12,973 nucleotides of DNA from an uncultured Collinsella sp. (GTDB lineage: Bacteria > Actinomycetota > Coriobacteriia > Coriobacteriales > Coriobacteriaceae): the NCBI GenBank assembly GCA_958421035.1, contig CATZKS010000060.1, positions 1-12,973 of the forward strand. The letters run 5' to 3'. Of the stretch, positions 6,847 to 12,863 are shown piece after piece (position 1 is the stretch's first letter; each line of letters begins with the position of its first letter). The notes beneath the pieces are model-generated. The model was not told where the DNA came from, ran no database searches, and saw only the letters and a program-made list of their open reading frames with translations. The translations under genes were made by a program, and so were the position numbers.

Positions 6847-8964
6847 ATGGCATCTGCTGTGAAGCGTGACGGTCGCGCCGTGGTGACCACATGCGGGGGA
6901 TGCTATGCCGATTGCGCCTTTGCGGCATGCGTTGAGGATGGGCGTGTGATGGCTGAGTTGCCGATTGTGGGGCATCCGTGCGCGGCGCGTGCCCTATGCG
7001 CCCGCGGACGGCATCGTCTGGCAATGCCGTTTGACGAGCGCGATCGCATCGTGCACCCCATGCGACGCCGCCAGGATGGCTCGGGGTTCGATGTGATTTC
7101 GTGGGACGAGGCGTTTGCCCAGATTGCCGAGCGTCTTTTGGGGATTGTTGACGAGCGCGGGCCTCGTGCGCTGGGTATGACGCTCGGCGTGCCCTCGTTC
7201 GACCGCTACTGGGCGTATCGTTTTATGCATGCGCTTGGTTCGCCCAACGTGTACGGTGCCGACGGTGCCTGCGAGGTAAGCAGACTTACCGGCTGGGAGC
7301 ACAGTCTGGGCTACAGCCCCGCCTCCGACCTGGCGCATACCGATTGCATCATGTATCTGGGGCGCTCCATTGTCGATTCGTCGACGATGGGGGCCGTTGA
7401 TGCGCTCAACGATGCCCGTCGACGTGGGGCTAAGATTATCGTGGTTGACCCCCGGCGCAGTGGCTCGGCTGCGCTTGCCGACCGCTGGCTGCGCGTACGC
7501 CCGGGCTGCGACTTGGCGCTGCTGTTGGGTATTGCCCATGTCTTGATTGCCGAGGACCTGTATGACCACGAGTTCGTGACCCGCTATACCACGGGTTTTG
7601 ACGAGCTGGCACAGGCGGCCGCTGCTTGGACGCCCGAGTGGGCCGAGTCGATGTGCGACGTGCCGGCCGCAGAGATCGCCGCCACGGCGCGCGATCTAGC
7701 TGCCGCGGCGCCTGCTGCGGTGGTGGACGCCGGCTTTCATGGCGGCATTGGCATCGCGTATGCCAACAGCACCCAGACCGCGCGCGCGATTTGTCTGGTC
7801 GATGTGCTGCTGGGCTGCATCGGACACGCAGGCGGCGCGCTCAATCCACCTACACCGCTTGTGCTGGGCGACCTTGATCCCGCACGTTTTGCGACGCCGC
7901 CGGTGCCGCGCATATCCAAGCTGGGGTCCGAGCGCTATCCACTGGTCGATCCGGTGCGCGGCCTGTGCACGACCATCGGTCAGTCGATTCTGGCCGGGGA
8001 CCTGCGCGGGCTGATCGTTTACGCCAGCAATCCCGGTGCGGGCTATGGCAACGCCGGGGCGTGGCTATCGATTCTGGAACAGCTCGACTTGCTTGTGACG
8101 ATTGATATTCGTTGGTCCGAGACGGCGCGTGCTTCTGACTTCGTGCTGCCCGACGTGACGTATCTGGAGGCCGACCGCGGCGTGGGAACGGTGGCGGGCG
8201 TCAACGATGCGCGCGTGTTCTACCGCAACGCCGTGCTGCCCGTGCAGCATGACGGCACACGTCCCGGTCGGGAGATTTTTGCCGGTCTGGCGCAGGCGTG
8301 TGACGTGGGCGAGTATTTCCAGTTTACGTCTGACGATCTGGCGGCTGCCCAGGTGGCGCCTTTTGGGATCGATCTGGACGAGCTCAAGGAGCGCGGCTGG
8401 GCCGATACGGGCGTGGCGCTGCCGTCGCGCACGGGTGAGCCGGTGATTCCGCTTGCCGGCGGCAAAATTGCGCTGGCAAGCGACGTATGGGAACGAGTCG
8501 GCATGGGTCGTGTGCCCAACTGGATTGCGCCCATGGTGGAGCCCGGCCCAGGGATGTTTCGCCTCATTAGTGGCAACCGTCCCTTTGAGTCGCACACCTC
8601 GCGCAGGCTTGCGGCTCAAGGTGCCGCCGAGGCTGGATCGGACCTGGATGCCGTGCAGATGAATGCCGATGCTGCTGCGCACATGGGCATCGCCGACGGC
8701 GAGATCGTCGAGCTCGTGAGCGATATGGGCCGCGATCGCGTGCGCGTGGAGACGACGCCGTATCTGCATCCGGCGTGTATCTTTACGTCGGCCGCCCCCG
8801 GCGGACGTTCGTTTGGCGCCGATGCCGGCGGCGCTCAAGCCTTGGGCGTCGGCCCGCTCGACCATACACCGCTGCGCTGGGACCCGTTGACGGGCGCCGC
8901 GCTCACTCAGGAAAACGCCGTTCGCGTGGAAAAGATCGCGGCGCGCGAGGATAATAGCGATTGA
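6847..8964 (+). CDS. Molybdopterin/[4Fe-4S] oxidoreductase catalytic subunit, Cys-ligated, substrate unknown
   Basis: This is a 705-aa member of the DMSO reductase superfamily (bis-MGD molybdenum or tungsten enzymes). The N-terminal [4Fe-4S] domain has C16-x2-C19-x3-C23 and C51 (ALCARGR). The Mo-binding domain follows (VISWDEAF near 83-90, YGADGACEVSRLTGW near 136-150, DPRRSGSAALAD). The C-terminal dinucleotide-binding domain includes RLISGNRPFESHT and ends QENAVRVEKI. The probable Mo ligand is C142, where FdhF has selenocysteine; the next residue is Glu rather than the catalytic His of formate dehydrogenases, so it is more likely a reductase of the polysulfide/thiosulfate/tetrathionate-like group than a formate dehydrogenase. 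No Tat signal precedes the cysteines, implying a cytoplasmic enzyme. No electron-transfer or anchor subunit adjoins it: upstream are focA and a terminator, downstream selA. The subgroup is inferred and the substrate unknown. The stop is TGA. Confidence 0.85.
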   Translation: MASAVKRDGRAVVTTCGGCYADCAFAACVEDGRVMAELPIVGHPCAARALCARGRHRLAMPFDERDRIVHPMRRRQDGSGFDVISWDEAFAQIAERLLGIVDERGPRALGMTLGVPSFDRYWAYRFMHALGSPNVYGADGACEVSRLTGWEHSLGYSPASDLAHTDCIMYLGRSIVDSSTMGAVDALNDARRRGAKIIVVDPRRSGSAALADRWLRVRPGCDLALLLGIAHVLIAEDLYDHEFVTRYTTGFDELAQAAAAWTPEWAESMCDVPAAEIAATARDLAAAAPAAVVDAGFHGGIGIAYANSTQTARAICLVDVLLGCIGHAGGALNPPTPLVLGDLDPARFATPPVPRISKLGSERYPLVDPVRGLCTTIGQSILAGDLRGLIVYASNPGAGYGNAGAWLSILEQLDLLVTIDIRWSETARASDFVLPDVTYLEADRGVGTVAGVNDARVFYRNAVLPVQHDGTRPGREIFAGLAQACDVGEYFQFTSDDLAAAQVAPFGIDLDELKERGWADTGVALPSRTGEPVIPLAGGKIALASDVWERVGMGRVPNWIAPMVEPGPGMFRLISGNRPFESHTSRRLAAQGAAEAGSDLDAVQMNADAAAHMGIADGEIVELVSDMGRDRVRVETTPYLHPACIFTSAAPGGRSFGADAGGAQALGVGPLDHTPLRWDPLTGAALTQENAVRVEKIAAREDNSD

Positions 8965-8994
8965 TTGACTCAGCCGATCGAATTGGCTGATAGT
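8965..8994 (+). promoter_or_regulatory. Candidate selAB promoter
   Basis: TTGACT (8965-8970, five of six matches to the -35 consensus) begins directly after the upstream stop codon and is followed 18 nt later by GATAGT (8989-8994, four of six matches to the -10 consensus). It precedes selA by 46 nt. The call is by eye, with a modest -10. Confidence 0.4.
8970..8990. repeat. Inverted repeat in the selA promoter spacer
   Basis: TCAGCCGAT (8970-8978) and ATTGGCTGA (8982-8990) form a 9-bp stem (one G-T pair) with a CGA triloop. It fills the spacer of the candidate promoter and could be an operator or a short hairpin. The stretch after it (TAGTTTGACG) is not a T-run, so terminator function is unlikely. 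Confidence 0.6.
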
Positions 8995-8998
8995 TTGA

Positions 8999-9008
8999 CG
9001 TTCGAACG
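8999..9008. repeat. Perfect 10-bp palindrome upstream of selA
   Basis: CGTTCGAACG is its own reverse complement and sits just downstream of the candidate -10 box, 32 nt before the selA ATG. Its position would suit a repressor site, but no matching regulator is visible in the window and a short palindrome can arise by chance. Confidence 0.4.
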
Positions 9009-9040
9009 ATTGATTCACCTTTGGTTTTGAAAGGCCGCAC

Positions 9041-10498
9041 ATGAGCGATAGCCAGAACATGTCCGATGAGGTACGCGCCCGCCTTCGCGCTATTCCTTCC
9101 GTCAACGAGCTGCTTGCCGAGTGGCCGGTGGTGAAGGCGGCGGGGGAGACCTGCGACGCGGTGGTCCATGCTGCCGTGACGGCCGAGCTCGACGAGGAGC
9201 GCGCTGCGATTCGTGCCGGTGCCGCCCCGCGTTCCAAGCGCGACCTGGCCTCGGCCATCGAGTGGCGTGCGCATCGCTCTGCGCTGCCGAGCCTGCGCCC
9301 AGCAGTTAATGCCACGGGTGTGGTCATCCATACCAACTTGGGTCGCGCCCCGCTCGCGGAGTCGGCCGCCAGGGCCGTGGCCGAGGTTGCGCGCGGGTAC
9401 AGCACGCTCGAGTACAGTGTGGACACTTGTTCGCGCGGGTCGCGCAAGGAGCACGCCGCGCAGCTGATCCGCTCGCTCACCGGTGCCGAGGACGCGCTCG
9501 TGGTCAACAACAACGCCGCCGCGGTACTGCTGGTGCTGGCGACCCATGCCGCAGGCAAGGAGGTTATCGTCAGCCGCGGCGAGCTTGTCGAGATCGGCGG
9601 CAGCTTCCGCATCCCCGATGTCATGGCGGCTTCGGGCGCCAAACTCGTCGAGGTCGGCGCCACCAACCGCACACACCTGGGCGACTACGAGCGCGCTATC
9701 ACGCCCGAAACGGCCATGATCCTCAAGGTTCATCCTTCCAACTATCGCATCGAGGGTTTTCACGAGGAGGTGGGCTCTCGGGAGCTTGCCGCTCTGGCCC
9801 ACAAGCATGGTCTGCTGTTCTACGAGGACCAGGGCTCGGGCGCGCTGTTGCCCGACGACATCTTGGTGCGCGGCGGCGAAGAAACCACGCCGGCTTCGGT
9901 TTCGGCAGGGCTCGATATCGTGTCGTGCTCGGGTGATAAGCTGCTGGGTGCCGCGCAGGCGGGCATCATCATGGGCCGTCGCGATCTGGTCCAGGCCTGC
10001 GGGTCGCATCCGCTTATGCGTGCCCTGCGCCCGGGCAAGCTCGCACTGGCGGCGCTCGAGGCTACACTGCGCATTTACATGGATGGGGCGGATGTGGCCC
10101 ATCGCGATATTCCGGTGCTCAGCATGCTTACGCTGCCGCAGGCTCATTTGGAGCGACGTGCCCGCAAGCTGCGCGATCGTATGGTCGCCGGGCTCGACAA
10201 GGCTGGCTACCCGTGTGCCGTTCAGGTGGAGATCGTCGAGGAATCGTCGACCCCTGGTGGCGGCTCGCTGCCTACCGTGGAGCTGCCCACCATGTGCGTT
10301 GCCGTGCGCCTCGTCGATGAGCGTCTTTCCGTTGACGCACTCAAGCGCTCGCTCGTCCAAGATTTCGACACGCCGGTCGTCACGCGCGCCTCGCACGATC
10401 GCGTCCTGTTTGACGTGCGCACACTCGTGGGTGACCGCGATATCGAGACGGCGGCATCGACGCTCGTCGCGTGCGTTGAGAAGGCGATTGCTCGATGA
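9041..10498 (+). CDS. selA: L-seryl-tRNA(Sec) selenium transferase
   Basis: SelA is a PLP-dependent, multimeric cytoplasmic enzyme that converts seryl-tRNA(Sec) to selenocysteyl-tRNA(Sec) using selenophosphate. It is 485 aa (E. coli 463). The N-terminal region (IPSVNELLAEW) is typical. The core has AVNATGVVIHTNLGRAPL around 88-105, then SRGELVEIGGSFRIPDV around 178-194 and YEDQGSGALLPDD around 261-273. The PLP lysine is K300 in CSGDKLLGAAQAGIIMG, matching E. coli K295. GAAAGG (9029-9034) sits 6 nt before the ATG; a second in-frame ATG at 9059 is possible but lacks a better ribosome site. The stop overlaps the selB start as ATGA, so the two are translationally coupled. It needs selenophosphate from SelD, which is not in the window. 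selC, its tRNA substrate, lies 2.1 kb downstream. Confidence 0.97.
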   Translation: MSDSQNMSDEVRARLRAIPSVNELLAEWPVVKAAGETCDAVVHAAVTAELDEERAAIRAGAAPRSKRDLASAIEWRAHRSALPSLRPAVNATGVVIHTNLGRAPLAESAARAVAEVARGYSTLEYSVDTCSRGSRKEHAAQLIRSLTGAEDALVVNNNAAAVLLVLATHAAGKEVIVSRGELVEIGGSFRIPDVMAASGAKLVEVGATNRTHLGDYERAITPETAMILKVHPSNYRIEGFHEEVGSRELAALAHKHGLLFYEDQGSGALLPDDILVRGGEETTPASVSAGLDIVSCSGDKLLGAAQAGIIMGRRDLVQACGSHPLMRALRPGKLALAALEATLRIYMDGADVAHRDIPVLSMLTLPQAHLERRARKLRDRMVAGLDKAGYPCAVQVEIVEESSTPGGGSLPTVELPTMCVAVRLVDERLSVDALKRSLVQDFDTPVVTRASHDRVLFDVRTLVGDRDIETAASTLVACVEKAIAR

Positions 10499-12462
10499 GC
10501 GAGGTTCAGGCGCTGGTGGAGTGTCCCGTTATCGTTGGCACGGCGGGCCACGTTGACCACGGCAAGTCGGCATTGATCGAGGCGCTGACCGGCAAGAATC
10601 CCGACCGTCTGGAGGTTGAGCGCCGTCGCGGTATGACCGTGGAGCTGGGCTTTGGCGAGCTGGCGCTGCCGAGCGGCAAGATCGTCGGCCTGGTCGACGT
10701 GCCGGGCCACGCGCATTACCTGCGCGCCATGGTGCAGGGCGCGACAGGCATCGACGTTGCCGTGCTGGTGGTCTCTGCCGTTGAGGGTGTAATGCCGCAG
10801 ACGCGCGAGCACGTGCACGTGCTGGAGCTGCTGGGCGTCACGCATATGGTGGTGGCGCTGACGATGTGTGACCTGGCCGATGCCGAGATGACCGAGCTTG
10901 CCGAGCTCGATGTCGATGACTTTTTGTCGGGCACCGTGTTTGCGGGCGCGCCGATTGTGCCCGTGTCGTCTAAGACGGGCGAGGGGATCGACGGGCTGCT
11001 TGCGGTGCTCGACGAGCAGGTAAGTGCCTGCTGGGATGCCTGCCGCGACCGTGCCGAGCGCACCGATGCCGCGCCGCGCCTGCCGGTTGACCGCTGCTTT
11101 ACGATTAAGGGCGTCGGCACTGTCGTAACGGGAACGCTGCACGATGCGCCGGTTGCGGTGGGCGACGAGCTGATGGCTTTGCCGTCGCGTACGGTCTGTC
11201 GCGTGCGCGGGATTCAGGTGCATGGCGATACGCCGCGCGCGCTGCCTGGTCAGCGTGTGGCGCTCAACCTAGTTGGTGACGGTGCCGCGGCGCTTGACCG
11301 TGGCGAGATGCTGGGCGTTGCGGACCGCTTTGGCCAGACGTTGCGCTTTATGATGACGTTCACCTACCTCGGCCGCGAGGGCGCCAAGCCGCGCGTGCTC
11401 GAGTCGGGCGCGCGTGTGCATGTGATGGCCGGCACGGCCGAGGTCGTCGGCCGCATCATGCTATTGGAGGGCGAGGCCCCCATGGCGGTGGGCGAGACCC
11501 GTACCGTGCAGGTGCGCCTGGATGATCCGCTGCCGCTGCGTGCCGGAGACCATGCCGTGGTGCTGTCGTATTCGCCCGTTATGCTCATCGGCGGCGGGCG
11601 CGTGCTGCTTTCGCGCTGCCGTCGCTCGCGCGAGCTTTCTGCCGGCGAGCGCGCACTGTTTGTGGCGCTTGAGTCCGGCGATACCGCGGGCGGTGTGGGC
11701 GCTTGGCTGGCGCTGCAGATGCTGCCAGTTACGGCGGTTGATGTTGCCGACGCTTTGGATCTTGGTGTCGGCGAGGTCGATGCCGCACTGCGCGGGTTGG
11801 TGGCGCAGGGCTCCGTTCGCAAGCTTGCCGTGGGTGATGCGGACCTCTTGGCGGACACCGTGGTGCTCGACGCTGCGATGGATTCACTGGCGGCGACCCT
11901 GTCAGCCATGCACGCGGCGGCCCACAAGGAAACGGGCTTTACGCCTGGCGCCGTTGCCCATGCTGCGTGGCCTGCCGCTGATGAAGGCGTTGCCGCGGCT
12001 CTGATTGCCGAGGGCTGCTCGCGTGGCGTGTGCGCCGCCGAGGGCGCCGAGGTATTCGATCCGCATTCGGCCGCCGCGGCGGCACGCGTGGTGCGAGAGG
12101 CTTGCGAACGTATCGTTGCCTTGCTGGACGAAGCTGGCCTCGATGCACCGACGTTGCCCGAGGTGGGCGAGCAGCTGCAGCTCGATCGCGACACCATGAC
12201 GCGTGCCCTGCGCGAGCTTTCGCTCAACCGCTCGATTGTTAAGGTCGAGCGCGACGTTGCCCTGTCTGCTGCCGCCGAGGCCCATGCGCGTGAGCTCGTC
12301 GCCGCCGCCATTGAGGCAGCCGGCGGCGCAGCCACCACGAGCGTGCTGCGTGAGGCCCTGGGCGTGTCGCGTAAACGCGCCATCAGCATCTTGGAGCACC
12401 TGGATGCCGTGCGCTTTACGGTGCTCGACAAGGATGCCGGTGGTCTGAGGTCCCTACGCTAG
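10495..12462 (+). CDS. selB: Selenocysteine-specific elongation factor SelB
   Basis: SelB is a GTPase that binds Sec-tRNA(Sec) and a SECIS hairpin on mRNA to recode UGA. It is 655 aa (E. coli 614). The G domain shows G1 GHVDHGKS (18-25), G2 RRGMTVELGF (44-53), G3 DVPGH (68-72) and G5 SSK (158-160). The G4 motif reads T123-M124-C125-D126 where (N/T)KxD is expected, so the usual lysine is missing (codon ATG at 10864). EF-Tu-like domains II and III span about 185-360 (for example FTIKGVGTVVTGTLHDAPVAVGD). The remaining about 290 residues form the C-terminal winged-helix region that in E. coli binds SECIS RNA (for example TRALRELSLNRSIVKVERDVAL, SVLREALGVSRKRAISILEHLD). The start overlaps selA by 4 nt, with GAGAAGG (10478-10484) upstream. 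Confidence 0.96.
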   Translation: MSEVQALVECPVIVGTAGHVDHGKSALIEALTGKNPDRLEVERRRGMTVELGFGELALPSGKIVGLVDVPGHAHYLRAMVQGATGIDVAVLVVSAVEGVMPQTREHVHVLELLGVTHMVVALTMCDLADAEMTELAELDVDDFLSGTVFAGAPIVPVSSKTGEGIDGLLAVLDEQVSACWDACRDRAERTDAAPRLPVDRCFTIKGVGTVVTGTLHDAPVAVGDELMALPSRTVCRVRGIQVHGDTPRALPGQRVALNLVGDGAAALDRGEMLGVADRFGQTLRFMMTFTYLGREGAKPRVLESGARVHVMAGTAEVVGRIMLLEGEAPMAVGETRTVQVRLDDPLPLRAGDHAVVLSYSPVMLIGGGRVLLSRCRRSRELSAGERALFVALESGDTAGGVGAWLALQMLPVTAVDVADALDLGVGEVDAALRGLVAQGSVRKLAVGDADLLADTVVLDAAMDSLAATLSAMHAAAHKETGFTPGAVAHAAWPAADEGVAAALIAEGCSRGVCAAEGAEVFDPHSAAAAARVVREACERIVALLDEAGLDAPTLPEVGEQLQLDRDTMTRALRELSLNRSIVKVERDVALSAAAEAHARELVAAAIEAAGGAATTSVLREALGVSRKRAISILEHLDAVRFTVLDKDAGGLRSLR

Positions 12463-12487
12463 GCCGGTTACCCGCTCCCGCCTCCTC

Positions 12488-12554
12488 AGTTGCGGTGAAA
12501 TAGTTCCTGTTTTTGGGGTCTTGCAGCCTAAGCAAGAACTATTCCACCGCAACT
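12488..12554. repeat. Long inverted repeat between selB and selC
   Basis: The arm at 12488-12506 (starting AGTTGCGGTG) pairs with 12536-12554 (ending CACCGCAACT) at 18 of 19 positions, the one mismatch being A12498 against C12544, across a 29-nt loop. It begins 25 nt after the selB stop. It could be a selB terminator element, an mRNA-stabilising hairpin or one copy of a dispersed intergenic repeat; the window alone cannot decide. Confidence 0.8.
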
Positions 12555-12570
12555 TCTTGCTCGTCTTTTT
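12531..12570 (+). terminator. Candidate selB terminator (alternative hairpin plus T-run)
   Basis: AGCAAGAA (12531-12538) pairs with TTCTTGCT (12554-12561) over 8 bp with a 15-nt loop, then after CGTC comes TTTTT (12566-12570). This hairpin shares bases with the longer inverted repeat at 12488-12554 and with a 6-bp hairpin TCTTGC/GCAAGA (12519-12524/12532-12537), so only one can form at a time. Confidence 0.5.
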
Positions 12571-12599
12571 GGGATGGGGCCCGCTCGGTTTGGTAAAAT
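12569..12599 (+). promoter_or_regulatory. Candidate selC promoter with extended -10
   Basis: TAAAAT (12594-12599) preceded by TGG (12591-12593) forms an extended -10 element whose start site would fall near 12606, a few bases before the tRNA 5' end at 12612. A weak -35, TTGGGA (12569-12574), is 19 nt upstream of it. Called by eye. Confidence 0.5.
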
Positions 12600-12611
12600 A
12601 CCGCCGCACTT

Positions 12612-12708
12612 GGGAACGGATGGGCTCCGGTGGGCTCCGCGGTCCTCAAAACCGTTGCGAGGCGTGCAAAACGTCTTGGATGTGTTCGATTCACATACGT
12701 TCCCGCCA
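12612..12708 (+). tRNA. selC: tRNA-Sec, anticodon TCA, CCA encoded
   Basis: This is a 97-nt gene (E. coli selC is 95). Acceptor arms are GGGAACGG (12612-12619) and ACGTTCCC (12697-12704): seven Watson-Crick pairs, with the eighth being G12619 against A12697. Discriminator G and an encoded CCA (12706-12708) follow, as in E. coli. The D arm contains TCCGGTGG, very like the E. coli selC D loop TCCGGTGA, closed by GGGC/GCTC (12622-12625/12634-12637). The anticodon arm is GCGGT-CCTCAAA-ACCGT, with TCA at 12646-12648. The long variable arm pairs CGAGGCG (12658-12664) with CGTCTTG (12672-12678) over 7 bp including two G-T pairs. The T arm is ATGTG-TTCGATT-CACAT (12680-12696). It lies between selB and mobA with its own probable promoter and terminator. 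Confidence 0.96.
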
Positions 12709-12716
12709 TACGCTAC

Positions 12717-12772
12717 CAGCGCTTTTGTGCTCGCGGTCTTGCTGCGTGCCGCAAAGGCGCTGTTTTGTTTTT
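12717..12772 (+). terminator. Intrinsic terminator downstream of selC
   Basis: CAGCGCTTTTGTG (12717-12729) pairs with CGCAAAGGCGCTG-type sequence at 12750-12762 over 13 bp, including two G-T pairs, around a 20-nt loop. It is followed by TTTTGTTTTT (12763-12772). It starts 9 nt after the tRNA CCA end. Confidence 0.85.
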
Positions 12773-12847
12773 GCATGGGTTTGCCGTGTCGTTTGCCTTG
12801 TCGCCTACGGTAATTGGTCCCGTGCGTTGGGCTTTGAACGTGCCGAT

Positions 12848-12853
12848 GGAGGT
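12848..12853 (+). promoter_or_regulatory. Ribosome binding site of mobA
   Basis: GGAGGT lies 10 nt before the ATG at 12864 and supports that start. No clear promoter is visible between the selC terminator and this site. Confidence 0.65.
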
Positions 12854-12863
12854 GTTTTGCCGT

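Noticed and set aside
5051..7024. A 657-codon open frame on the minus strand
   Set aside because: It runs antisense through hycH, hycI, focA and the terminator, its translation is low-complexity His/Gln/Gly/Ala-rich, and it matches no family. Long antisense frames are expected opposite GC-rich codon usage.
6847..8964. Calling the Mo oxidoreductase a formate dehydrogenase (FdhF)
   Set aside because: Proximity to formate hydrogenlyase genes tempts this call, but the position after the Mo ligand is Glu instead of His, the ligand is Cys, and the surrounding sequence (GACEVSRLTGW) differs from the FdhF pattern.
8065..9672. A 535-codon open frame on the minus strand
   Set aside because: It is antisense to the Mo oxidoreductase and selA, both unmistakable, and has Ser/Arg/Ala-biased composition with no motif.
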